From Aquilaria yunnanensis (Eukaryota; Streptophyta; Magnoliopsida; Malvales; Thymelaeaceae), in assembly GCA_039654915.1 (NCBI GenBank), contig CM077593.1, positions 37,108,501 to 37,172,500 of the forward strand: 64,000 nt of DNA, in the 5' to 3' direction. Under the pieces are notes generated by a model, which was given only the letters and a program-made list of their open reading frames with translations, was not told the DNA's origin and did no database searches. The position numbers and the translations under genes were made by a program. The first letter of the stretch is position 1, and each line of letters begins with the position of its first letter. Below, one piece after another: positions 47,448-58,551 of this stretch.

Positions 47448-48863
47448 TGATGGGTTTCGGGAGCCAAACAGCGCAGCAAAATTTAACCGAAACCCTCTAG
47501 GATCCAAGTGAAACGGGGTAAACTGGGTGTTCAAAAAATTTCATACCTAATTTTCGGTTGAGATCTCTCACTCAACTGTAGAGTCGAATCACAAAACCTG
47601 AACAGTTGACGTGTTCAGGCTCTCTATGGTATCCACACGAGCCTGTCGGGATCACCACGCTTCCACCACGTCTCGGTAGATGCATTTTTCTTGCGCTCGC
47701 AGTGTTAGCTTGCGTCCTCCAAGGAATTGCAAGAGAAGAGTGCAGCTGTCCTTTTGGGAGGCTAGGGCAAGGAGACCTACGAATTTCTCACTAGAAGTTG
47801 TATTTATAGAGAGACTCAACTTCTAGGCCTAATAGGTTTCAAAGCCCTAATCCAATTAGGCTTTAATTTCGGGCTTAATAATGGCTCAACTATTGGGCCC
47901 ATTATTAATACGAAATTATTGTGAAACCAAAACCCAAATTATTAGCCCATGCACTCTAATGATCCATATAGCTCTATGTGTGCGACCCAATAGGCTCTTA
48001 CCACGTTGGCAATGATCATAAATCACATTTATGATCATAAGTAATGAGCGGTGTCTAGCAACACATCATTGCTACCCAAGTGACAAGATTGTTGATGATT
48101 CGACTAAACCTTTATGATCGTCACCGATATATGTCATTGTCCCTTTGTCCAAGATATCAAGACTAAGCACGAGACATAGAATGTGTCACTCTCGTATAGC
48201 CCAATCTTTGGTTTCTTGATTACCGAGTAGACCAACTTAAACTAATGACATTGATATCGTATATCAACTCATCCGAGCATGGCCATGCATTTTTCTAAGT
48301 CTTACTCTATCAAGGGGCCCGAAGATATCACTCCCGTTACATAGGAGGGACAAATCCCATCTTGATCATACAAATCCCTCCGCATGATATGTGACATACC
48401 TAAGGACCTCATTCAAGTTCACTCAGTTACGAGCAACAAAGAAAAGTATCAAAGTATGTGACTCACATGTAGGGAGCCTTGATAATCTTAGGTCGAAGAA
48501 CTACATATACCATGATCACTATGAGAATCACTTATGACACTCATATAACGATCCATGTAGTGTTTTCATGGTGGGTCGGTCCAGTCACAAGTTCTCCAAC
48601 TTGCACCCATATGTAAACTACATATCTCATATTAGTATCCACATATGCTAGTCGTTATGTATTATTGCAACCCGCTCCACAATAATACTAGACCAAGGAT
48701 GTTTAAGAATATCATTATTCTAGGGTTACAATTATGTTTGTTAAGTTACGCAGAAACAAAACAATAAACATAATTGCTGGATTAATGCCTTAATAAAATA
48801 TAATGACTCAATGTGGAAAAAATACAATCATCTCATGATTGGCTTTTGGGCACAACACTAACA
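47448..48863 (-). mobile_element. Ty1/copia solo LTR inside an older LTR of the same family
   Basis: 1,416 bp in inverse orientation to the copies at 21499 and 60883, to which it is closely similar. Perfect 5-bp duplication CAAGC at 47443-47447 and 48864-48868. The TATA box in reverse complement is at 47801-47808. Both flanks are the diverged older LTR. Confidence 0.94.
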
Positions 48864-49626
48864 CAAGCAACCGTAACGGAATACAACTGAAACCCTCTAA
48901 GATCCAAGTAAAACGGGGTAAATCGGGTGCTCAAAATTTTATACCTAGTTCTGTTGAGATCTTTCACCCAACTGTTAAATCGAACCACAAAACTTGAATA
49001 GTTGACGCATTCAAGCTCTTTATTGTATCTACACGAGCCTCTCAGGATTACCACGCCTCCACCATGTCCCTGTAGATGTTTTCATCTTGTGCTCGCAGTA
49101 CTAGCTTGCGTTCTCAAATGAATGGCAAAAGAAGAGTGCGGCTGGAATTCTCAGAACTCTTTTGATTTTGTCCTTAAGGAGATTAGGACAAGAGTTGTGA
49201 ATTTCTCATTGTATGATGTATTTATAGTGAGACTCAACTCACAAGCCTAATGGGTTTCAAAGCCCTAATCCAATTAGGTTTTAATTTTGGGCCTAATAAT
49301 GGCTCAACCTTTAGGCCAATCATTAATATGAAATTATTATGAAACCAAGACTAAACAATTCGACTCATGCACTCAAATAATCCAATTGGCTTTATACATG
49401 TGACCCAATATACTTCTACCACATTGGCAATGATCATAAATCACATTTATGATCATAACAATGAGTGGTATCTAGCAACACATCATTGCTACTCAAGTGA
49501 CAAGATCATCGGTGATTCGACTAAACTTTTATGATCATTATCCATATATCCATTGTCCCTTTGTCCAAGATATCAAGACCAAGCACGACACATATAATGT
49601 GTCACTTTCATATAGCCCGATCTATG

Positions 49627-50495
49627 TGATGGCCTAAGGCCTCATCGTTGTGAGTCATGATGACTGTTGAGGAGACTTCTAGGAGGAAGAACGCCTGGAA
49701 GGTGGATCGCCCCAAGGAGAGTACCTGAAAAGCTGGTAAATAGGGTTAGGAGGCCCCCGGAGTGTTTTTCCGGGGGGGGGGAGCCTCCGACGCCCAAGTC
49801 AGTGGTGGCCGGAAGAAGGAGAAAGTCACTAGCTCAAAGAGAAAGGCAGAAAAGTCTCGCCTGGTATTTTCTCAGGGTGTGGGAGCTGTATATCCGGCCT
49901 GCCAACCTCCTGTCAAGTATTTATTTCCTGTATATATAGGAATACCTAGCCCGTTCAGATCATGACACGTGTGCGGTCGGATGCTCCTGAATGTCTGGGC
50001 GTAGGGGACAGATAGTTGGTAACTAGATGGCCTCGAGCCTTGTGCTGAGACGGGCCATGATATGATTCTGATGGCGTCTGTGCGTCAGGGTGACTTTTTA
50101 CGTCTGTGGTGGGACGTGTCAGAGGCTTCCTTAAATGCTTCCTTAAATGCGCCTGCCGTACTCCCGAGGTCCCTGGGCGAGGTCGTCCTCTAGTTCGGAT
50201 AGAGCCTCTTCGGGAAGCCTACCCTCAGTTCGGGGGTTCCCAGTTCCAGGGGGTTCTGCCTTCGGGGATATCATATTCGGGCAGCAATGTCTGGTGCCAC
50301 TTTTCCGAAGGCGCGCTGTTCACAACCTTGGGGGGCGAATGGAGTCCTCAAGTTTTACTGGCGTGCCGAGGCTCGGAGCTCTCAGGCTATCTCCCGAGGT
50401 GCATGATTCCACCTATTCCCGGGAAGCGCCAGTTCTTCTGGCCATTGTTGTGGCAGGGTATTCGGCCAGATTGAGGCGATAGCCTTTGGCTATCA
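49627..50495 (-). repeat. 3' LTR of Tat element B
   Basis: Reads TGATAGCC...GGCCATCA on the minus strand. A TATATATA-type box is at about 49930-49941. The first bases form a short hairpin (GATAGCC AAA GGCTATC). Confidence 0.92.
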
Positions 50496-50508
50496 CATGC
50501 CCCCCTCT
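50496..50508 (-). promoter_or_regulatory. Polypurine tract of element B
   Basis: AGAGGGGGGCATG on the minus strand, directly abutting the 3' LTR. Confidence 0.8.
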
Positions 50509-51408
50509 GGAAAGCCGAAGTGAAGACTTCGGTTTGCATCTCTTTCCGAGGTTGCCGTTGGGAGTCTTGTTGGGAAGCATAACCTGTTCCGAGGTCGCAC
50601 CTTTTGCCCGAGGGTCTGGGCTGTTCGGCCTTGACCTATTCTTTGGTGTCTCCGAGGCAAAGCCTGTACCGAAGATACACCTCTTGCCCAAAAGTCATGG
50701 GCTGTTCAGCCATAGCCTGTCTCTTGGTGTCCTCGAGGTGGCCTACTTTTTATTTCTGCAGGTCTGATGGCCAAGCGTGTCAGACTGAGCGGCGCGTCTC
50801 CATTTCTCAGGGATGTCAAACGACGTGTCCCAATCAGGAGGCGTGTCCCGGTTTTCCAGGCACGTTTGGGGAGGCACGTCCCCCATTTCTGCGCAGCGGT
50901 TGACACGTGGCTTCTTGCCATTGGAGGAGAGGCGCGTCATTTACAGAGGGCGCGCCTTTTCGGGTGCAGCGGGCAGTTACGGCGACGGTTCGCCTCCAAT
51001 GGGTACTTATGATGTTCTTTCGGTTACCCACCTTTGGCCTATAAATAGCCCATTCCATCATAAGTCCCACTTACTGTTTTTCTTCTCTTTTTCTGCTCTC
51101 TCTCTGCTTTTGTTTTGGCGTGCACTATTACGAGATTCTTGCTTTCCCTTTTTTCCGAGCATGTACGCTCAAGGGTGTTCGAAAAATTTTCTCTGCACTG
51201 TTTATGCCGAGTACCTTTGCAAGATTCTTGTTTCCCATTTTTCCCGAGAATAGTGGCTCAAGGGCCTTCGGGAAGTCACATCTGCTTTTTTCGTGGCGAG
51301 CACCTTCGCGGAATTCTGTCTTGGACAATTTGGTATACTTAAGAATTTTTCTCAAGACCATTCTGCACTTAGAATATTTCTTGTACAATATATCTCTTCT
51401 GCTCAACC
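50509..51408. other. Element B region between integrase and 3' LTR: relic of the antisense promoter
   Basis: 0.9 kb with no supported coding frame. It corresponds to the upstream part of the antisense gene in element A. It keeps a plus-strand TATA box and a pyrimidine-rich leader, but the coding part is gone. Confidence 0.6.
51040..51047 (+). promoter_or_regulatory. TATA box for antisense transcription in element B
   Basis: TATAAATA followed by GCCCATTCC and a TTTTTCTTCTCTTTTTCTGC-type leader on the plus strand, opposite to gag-pol. The position and setting match the antisense promoter of element A. Any transcript would run into the integrase coding region in antisense. Confidence 0.5.
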
Positions 51409-52785
51409 TTAGGCGTAGAATTTTTTCAAGGCGTCTGAATGCCAAGTGTTTTTCAATTCTACGCCTTCGGCATCGCCAAGCCTATACACGCCTTTCCGTA
51501 CTTCGGCGAGAACCAGATAAGGTCCTTCCCAATTTGCGCGAAGTACGCCGTGAGATGGCCTTCGGGGTGCAAAGTCGGCCTTTCGGAGAACGAGGTCTCC
51601 TTTTTTGATTTCTTTTGGCCTGGCTTTTAGGTTGATAGCCGCGGCCACTCTTTGCTGGAAAGCTTTTCTTCTCAGCCCGGCTATTTCTCTGTGTTCGGTC
51701 ACAAGGTCGAGCTTAGTTCTCAGACCGAGGTCGTTTCCGCCTTCATCAAATACTTGCACCCGTATTGAAGGCTGAACTATCTCTATTGGGATAATGGCCT
51801 CTATTCCGAAGACGAGTGAGAAGGGAGTTTCCCCTGTGGCTCTTCGTGGCGTCGTTCGGTAGCTCCACAATACACTTTGGAGTTCTCCTGGCCATTTCCC
51901 CTTGGCTTCCCCAAGTCTCTTTTTCAGGCCATCTTTTATGGTCCTGTTTGATACTTCCACCTGCCCATTGCTTTGGGGGTGAGCTACTAGGGCGAAGTGC
52001 ATCTTTATTCCGAGGTCGCTGATGAATTCCTGGAATCCTTTGTCTATGAACTGGGATCCATTATCAGCTACTAGTACCCTCGGTATGCCAAATCTGCATA
52101 CGATGTTTTTCCATACGAACTTCTGCACTTCTTTTGCCGAGATAGTTGCTAGTGGTTCTGCCTCTACCCACTTTGAGAAATAGTCCACTGCTACCACGCA
52201 GAATTTCACGCCTCCCGGTGCTGTGGGGAGTGGCCGAATGAGGTCTATACCCCAGACTGTGAAGGGCCAAGGATAGTCTGCCGATGTTACCATTTCTGAG
52301 GGTATCCTCTGGATTTTTGCATGTCTCTGGCAACTACCGCACTTCTGGACGAACTGCCTTGCGTCCTTTCTCAGGGTAGGCCAGAAGTATCCTTGGCGGA
52401 GTATCACTGCTGCAAGGGCATCAGTTCCAATGTGCGAGCCGCACATGCCTTCGTGAACTTCTTCGAGAACCATCTCAGTATCCTCTTCGCCCACACATCT
52501 CTGCAGCGGATTTGCATATCCTTGCCGATATAACTCTTCACCAATCAGGAAGAATCTTCCGGCACGTCTTCGCAGTCTTGCAGCATTGCCAGCGTCTTCG
52601 GGAAGCTCATTCTCTGCGAGGTATTTCTTTATGGGGTCCTTCCACCCTGTTCCCGAGGACGTTACGCTTAGCACGGAGATGCTTGGATGGTCTAGCACCT
52701 CGGTGTATGTTTTGGACTTCGCTAAGCAATCTGCCTCAGTGTTATTCCGCCGGGGTACATTTTCGATCCGCACGGCGTCAAACTC
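51409..52785 (-). pseudogene. Tat element B integrase, with the end of the second RNase H
   Basis: Continues the pol frame past the TAA at 52788-52786; a 454-codon open frame starts at Met 52773. NTEADCLAKSK holds the last catalytic Asp of the second RNase H. Integrase: HHCC region (H107, H114, C145, C148 of this frame), catalytic D177 (GIDLIRP), D237 (VADNGSQF) and E273 (QVEVSNRT), then the GPY/F module (WEGPYLVLAEV), ending LKKFYA. All key residues are intact, so only the upstream stop prevents normal expression. Confidence 0.92.
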
Positions 52786-55623
52786 TTAGATGAGTTTTGT
52801 TACCAGCTCGTGGTATTTTGCCAAGATTGGGTCCTTCGCCCCATAATCTCCTGCCGTCTGCCGAACTACCAGCTGGGAATCGCTGTGAGCCCTTAAGTTT
52901 CTCACGCCAATCTTTCTGGCCAAGCGTAATCCCGCTATGAGGGCTTCATACTCAGCCACATTATTGGTGACGTTGAAGCTGAACTTGATAGCCTTCATCA
53001 CCTCTAGGCCTTCGGGTCCTCTGATAACTATTCCAGCTCCCTGGTGTTCGGACCCCGAGGCTCCGTCAACATGCAAGGTCCATTCTGGCTCACCTTCTTT
53101 CGGATCTGAGTGGTTCTCCTCAGTGGTGGGTATTTCGGCGATAAAATCTGCCAATGCTTGGGCTTTTATGGCCTTCCGAGGCTCATACGTGATTTCGTGT
53201 TCGCCAAGCTCTATGCACCACTTGGAGAGCCTTCCCGAATGATCAACTCTCTTCATAACATCCCGTAGTGGTAGACTACTTCGGACGATGATGGGGTGAG
53301 CCTGGAAATATGGTCGCAGTCTTCTTCCTGCAAGCACCAAGGCGTATATAGCTTTTTGAAGCAAAGGGTACCTGACTTCGGCGCCATGCAGGGACTTGCT
53401 GACGTAGTAGACCGGCCATTGTTTCGGCCCTTCTTCTTTTATCAGGACCGAGCTCACGGCCTTTTCTGTGACGGCGAGGTACAGTACGAGGGGTTCTCCC
53501 TCCCGAGGTTGTCGCAGAGTCGGCAGGCTGGCCAGGTAGACTTTGAGTTCTTCCCAGGCCTTTTGGCAATCTTCATCCCAGGGATGATTGTTTCTTCCGA
53601 GGTCGCCTTCCATCTTTGCTGCCTTTGTGAGGACTTTGAAGAAAGGTCTACACCTATCTCCGTACCTGGAAATAAACCTGCTCAGAGAGGTTATTCTTCC
53701 GGTTAGTCTCTGCACGTCTTTGACTGTGGCAGGAGTTCGGAACTCAAGCAGAGCCTTAATCTTCTCAGGATTGGCGTCGATGCCTCTTTCGGATACCATG
53801 TACCCAAGGAATTTTCCCGACGTCACCCCGAACATACACTTCTCGGGGTTAAGGCGAATCCCGAAGGCTCTGAGCTTTTGGAAGGTTTCCTCCAAATCTG
53901 CAACGTGGTAGCCGGGCAGCTTGCTTTTTACTATCATATCATCAACATATACTTCCATGTTTCTCCCCATTTGGTCCTTAAAGACCTTGTTCATCAGTCT
54001 CTGGTAGGTGGCTCCTGCATTTTTCAGCCCGAAGGGCATTCTGATATAGCAGTACGTTCCTCCCTCGGTGATGAAGGCAGTTTTCTCTTCATCTTCGGGG
54101 TCCATCCTTATCTGATGGTAGCCGCTGAAGGCATCTAGGAAGCTCAGGAGCCCATATTCGGCCGTTGAATCTACCAGTTGATCTATTGGCGGGAGGGGAA
54201 ATGAGTCTTTCGGGCAAGCATCGTTCAAGTTTCTGAAATCAATGCACATCCGGAGTTTGCTGCTACCTTCTTTTGTGGCAATGACCACGTTGCTTAACCA
54301 TTCGGGGTATTTGACCTCCCTGATAACTTCAGCATCCAATAGGCGCTGGACTTCGGTTCTCACGAAGTTGCTTTTGTGGGCTGAGATGCTTCGTTTCTTT
54401 TGCCTGATAGGTTTTGCTTCCGGGCCTACTTTGAGGCTGTGCTGTATTATGCCAGGGTTCACTCCTGGCATGTCTTTCGGCGAGTAGGCAAACAGATCTT
54501 TATTTTTCAGCAGAAAGGATACAAGAATTTCCTTATCACCTTTGGCCAAGCTCTTCCCTATTCGGGTAGATTGTCCTGGGACAAGATCTACTGCTTCCAT
54601 TTCTGCTTCTGCGGGATCTCTTTCTTTGCCTTTCTCCTGCGCCTTTGCCTCCACTATTTGTGTAGAGTTGTCTGCCGGAGCCTTTCGTGCTTTTACAAAC
54701 ACCTTTCTTACCTCGGCTTGGTCGATAAAGACCTCTGCATCTCCATCCTTGGTGGCGAATGTGACAGTCAAGTACTTCACATCGGGGCGAATGTGCAGGT
54801 TCCCCTGAGTCTTCCTTCCAAGGATGGCGTTGTACGAAGACGGGACCTCCATGACGATGAATCTTGCCATTGTGGACGCGTACAACTCAGCCGCTCCGTC
54901 TACCGAAGTGCCTTTTATCATTAAAGGGAGGTCGATCCATCCGAGGACGGGTAGTTCCGATGGTCCAACGCCGAAGGTGGGCATGGTGACAGGTTTAAGT
55001 TCGCTGCTGGAGATGCCCAAGCTCGGCAGTAAGTGCGAGAACAGGACGTCAGTATTTGAGCCATCATCGAGCAACACTCTTTTGACGTCCCAGTTCCCTA
55101 TTCTCGCCATTATCAGCAGCGGGTCGTCGTGGGGGAAGACGACGGTGGAGCCATCTTTGCGAGCCAATTTCTTTGATGGACTTTGATACTCCATAACCGC
55201 AATTTCTCTGCCCTTCCGCTTTCTTTCCGAGGATGGGAGCCCCGTGGTAATGGTTTGGATGACCCCTACTGGAGGTGGAAGGCGCCTTTTTGGACTTCTG
55301 TTTCTCCGCCTGTCTGAGTCATAGTCCTCATTTTCGGCCCTCTCTTCCTCCTCTTTTCTACCTTCTGGGGAGGGCATCCGCAGGTATTTGCGAAGCTGGC
55401 CCTGTTTGATCAGCGACTCTATGTACTTCTTCAGCTGGAAGCAGTCTTCGGTGTCATGACCGTGGTCGCGATGAAACTGGCAGAACTTCTTGGCATTCTT
55501 CTTATTATCGGCGGCCATGGCCTTTGGCCGCCGAATCTGCGTCCCTTGCCTTTCCAGCGCCATGAGAATGTTGGTCCGTGTCGTGCTCAAGGGTGTGAAA
55601 CTTTGAGGTTTCTTTCCTCGCAT
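52786..55623 (-). pseudogene. Tat element B pol: zinc knuckle, protease, RT, RNase H, second RNase H
   Basis: A 945-codon open frame. CQFHRDHGHDTEDC (residues 48-61) is the end-of-gag zinc-binding segment. Protease is around LLDDGSNTDVLF (184-195). RT runs from about 425 to 600, with RMCIDFRNLN (458-467), FLDAFSGYHQI (495-505) and YVDD (559-562). A retroviral-type RNase H follows (about 705-800). The second, archaeal-type RNase H starts at 849, with D853, E893 and D915 visible. The frame ends at a TAA where element A has Gln. Protease to RNase H are complete; counted as a pseudogene because gag and integrase are separated from it by stops. Confidence 0.93.
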
Positions 55624-56907
55624 TCACCGTGGTCGACCTGTGTGTTCAGAAAGATGCCGAGCTTGCTGGCTGGACCCTTCGGCGCGGTGATGATCAGACT
55701 TCGGCCCCGCCATCCTCAATTCCTCGGCTGTCATGTGCTGTTCTGCCCTTCGGTAAAATTCTCCGAGGGTCTCTGGGGGGTCCTTTGAGAACTCGTAGAA
55801 CAGCTGTGAGTCACGCCGAAGGCCCCGTGTCATAGCGAGGATGCGGATTTCGGGCCGGAAGTCCGGGACGCTGAGTGCTTCCCTGTTGAATCGTTCGACA
55901 TAGTCTCGGATCGTCTCTCCGTTTCTCTGCTCTATGTCGAACATCTGCACAGGCATTTTGGCCGTCGGCCTGCTCCCAATGAACTGCTGGGTAAAGGCTG
56001 TGGACAACTCCTGAAACTCAGTGATAGTCCCTGGGGGCAAAGAATTGTACCATGCTGTTGCTGGGCCCGTGAGGGTGACTTCAAAGCATTTGCACATGGT
56101 AGCGTCATCAGCTCCGTGCATTATCATGCTCCGCCTGTACTTCGTCAGATGGGCCTGTGGATCAGTCCGGCCATCATAGATCTCTAGCCTAGGCACTCTG
56201 AAGTCGCCTGGCATAGCTGCCTCAACGACGGTGCGAATAAACGGGGAGCCATCTTCGCATAATGCCCCCGACAGCCTGTCCCAAACGGGTTTTCTGGTCA
56301 CTTGCTTCTCCACTCTGTCCAGCCGTGCCAATATCCTTTCCATAAGCGCAGTGGCGCTAGGACCATTTTCGCGGGAGGGAGATCGACGGCGCCTTTTCGG
56401 GGAGCGAGTTCGGCGCGGAGGGGTCAGGGACCTCGCCTCGGGCGACGAACTGCTTCGCTGTGAGACTCTCGGTCACTTGGACCCGGTTTGTCCCACAGGC
56501 CGTTTCCCGAGGGCTATATCTTCTGTGGATGATTCTCCGCGAGGCTCTCCACTTCCTGAACTGCGGTGTGTAGACTTGGGGCTTCTCTCCCGAGGGCGTG
56601 CTGATGAGGAGGGTTTCTGGGCCCGTGACTGCTGTGGCCATCTTCGGTCGATCTGCTGAGTCATTTCAGCAACGACCGAGCCCTGAAAGTCCCTCAAGAA
56701 GCTCATGGTGATTACCAGAGGGCGGTCCTCCTCGGGCGTAGAAGTCTCTGGGAGTGTCTGCTCAGCAGCCGGTTGTATCTCAGGCGCGGACGAGGACCTT
56801 GGGAGTCCCTTGTCCTTAGAACGCCGAGTCTCAACGACGGCAATCTGCGAGCGGGTTCCCACAGACGGCGCCAAATGATGGCCTAAGGCCTCATCGTTGT
56901 GAGTCAT
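55624..56907 (-). pseudogene. Tat element B gag
   Basis: The proposed start is the ATG at 56907, inside the 5' LTR. The frame reads MTHNDEALGHHLAPSVGTR, with the primer-binding site translated as LAPSVG, and continues in frame to a TGA at 56475-56473. After it comes an Arg/Ser-rich stretch (SPKRRRSPSRE). The gag domain (about 56260-55830) includes FRVPRLEIYDG, HLTKYRRSM, GPATAWYNSL and FYRRAEQHM. A TGA at 55626-55624 (Arg codon CGA expected) separates it from pol in the same frame. Confidence 0.88.
56854..56873 (-). promoter_or_regulatory. Primer-binding site of element B
   Basis: TGGCGCCGTCTGTGGGAACC on the minus strand, 2 nt downstream of the 5' LTR. Confidence 0.85.
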
Positions 56908-57742
56908 GATGACTGTTGAGGAGACTTCTAGGAGGAAGAACGCTTGGAAGGTGGATCGCCCCAAGGAGAGTACCTGAAAAGCTGGTAAACAGGGTTAGGA
57001 GGCCCCCGGAGTGTTTTTCCGGGGGGGGAGCCTCCGACGCCCAAGTCAGTGGTGGCCGGAAGAAGGAGAAAGTCACTAGCTCAAAGAGAAAGGCAGAAAA
57101 GTCTCGCCTGGTATTTTCTCAGGGTGTGGGAGCTGTATATCCGGCCTGCCAACCTCCTGTCAAGTATTTATTTCCTGTATATATAGGAATACCTAGCCCG
57201 TTCAGATCATGACACGTGTGCGGTCGGATGCTCCTGAACGTCTGGGCGTAGGGGACAGATAGTTGGTAACTAGATGGCCTCGAGACTTGTGCTGAGACGG
57301 GCCATGATATGATTCTGATGGCGTCTGCGCGTCAGGGCGACTTTTTACGTCTGTGGTGGGACGTGTCAGAGGCTTCCTTAAATGCTTCCTTAAATGCGCC
57401 TGCCGTACTCCCGAGGTCCCTGGGCGAGGTCGTCCTCTAGTTCGGACAGAGCCTCTTCGGGAAGCCTACCCTCAGTTCAGGGGTTCCCAGTTCCAGGGGG
57501 TTCCACGTTCGGGGATATCATATTCGGGCAGCAATGTCTGGTGCCACTTTTCCGAAGGCGCGCTGTTCACAACCTTGGGGGGCGAATGGAGTCCTCAAGT
57601 TTTACTGGCGTGCCGAGGCTCGGAGCTCTCAGGCTATCTCCCGAGGTGCATGATTCCACCTATTCCCGGGAAGCGCCAGTTCTTCTGGCCATTGTTGTGG
57701 CAGGGTATTCGGCCAGATTGAGGCGATAGCCTTTGGCTATCA
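56876..57742 (-). repeat. 5' LTR of Tat element B
   Basis: 867 bp, TGATAGCC...GGCCATCA on the minus strand, nearly identical to 49627-50495. A TATA-type box is at about 57178-57189. It contains the likely gag start codon at 56907. Confidence 0.93.
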
Positions 57743-58398
57743 CTATGGTTTCTTGATTGCTGAGTAGATTAACTTAAACTGATGATATTGATATCATATA
57801 TCGACTCATCCAAGCATGACCATGCATTTTCTTAGTCTCATTCTATCAAGGAGCCCGAAGATATCACTCCTGTCATATATGAGGGACAAATCCCATCTTG
57901 ATCATACAAAAACCTCTGCATGATATGTGACATACCCAATAACCTTCTTCAAGTTCACTCAGTTACAAGCAACAAAAGAAAGTATCAAAGTATGTGACTT
58001 ATATGTAGAGAACCTTAATGACCTTAGATCAATGAACTATATATACATGATCACTATAAGAATCACTTATGACATTCATATAACGATCTATGTAGCATTC
58101 TCATGGTGGGTCGGTCTAGTACACAAGTTCTCCAATTTGTACCAACATGTAGATTATATATTTTATATTAGTCTCCACATATGCTAGTCTTTATGTATTA
58201 TTGCAACCCGCTCCATGATAATATTAGGCCAGGGACATTTAAGAATATCATTATTCTAGGGTTATAATTATGTTTATTACATTATGCAGAAACAAAATAA
58301 CAAACATAATTACTGGATTAATGCCTTAATAAAATATCATGCCTCAATGTGCAAAATACAATCAATCTCATAATTGGCTTTTGGGCACAATACTAATA

Positions 58399-58551
58399 AA
58401 CCTACAATCCACGCACATGATATATAAATATTTACTCTAGAAATAGCAAGTGTTTATCTATTTGAAAAGTAGTTGTCTATTTATTTTTTCTAACTGACGA
58501 GTTATGAAACTAGTTTTAAATATTCACAAAGAAAATGAGTAAATTTATGTT
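58399..58551 (+). repeat. Repeat unit U', middle part
   Basis: Aligns with the end of U left (CACATGATATATAAA) joined directly to U right (TTTGAAAAGTAGTTGTC). It therefore lacks the Tekay solo LTR present in U, and shows the empty site for that insertion. Confidence 0.75.

Larger units (their letters stand above)
49627..57742 (-). mobile_element. Tat-lineage Ty3/gypsy element B, young and nearly intact
   Basis: 8.1 kb on the minus strand with a perfect CTATG duplication (49622-49626 and 57743-57747). The two LTRs (869 and 867 bp) differ at only about a dozen sites by eye. One continuous gag-pol frame is broken by just three stops (56475-56473 TGA, 55626-55624 TGA, 52788-52786 TAA). Order: 5' LTR, PBS, gag, protease, RT, RNase H, second RNase H, integrase, a short 0.9-kb non-coding zone, PPT, 3' LTR. 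Compared with element A it lacks the antisense coding sequence, so it looks like a compact deletion derivative. Confidence 0.95.
47426..58398 (-). mobile_element. Old Ty1/copia solo LTR, split by two later insertions
   Basis: Minus-strand LTR of the same family as 60883-62298 but much more diverged. Segments: 47426-47447, 48869-49626 and 57748-58398 (about 1.43 kb in total). It contains a younger solo LTR (47448-48863) and Tat element B (49627-57742). Outer flanks GACCC and AACCT look like a decayed 5-bp duplication, and repeat U near 11585 is the corresponding empty site. Confidence 0.82.

Noticed and set aside
50106..50482. Paired 122- and 111-codon frames, repeated at 57353-57729
   Set aside because: They lie wholly within the Tat B LTRs, antisense to the element, and overlap each other. 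No family resemblance.
55624..55626. TGA between gag and pol of element B as a programmed readthrough or TGA-ATG restart site
   Set aside because: Element A has no stop at the corresponding place, and the codon is one transition from CGA. A simple mutation is more likely.
49627..57742. Possible endogenous pararetrovirus, because of the gypsy-like RT
   Set aside because: LTRs with target duplications, integrase and the Tat gene order are present. No movement protein or pararetroviral coat region was seen.
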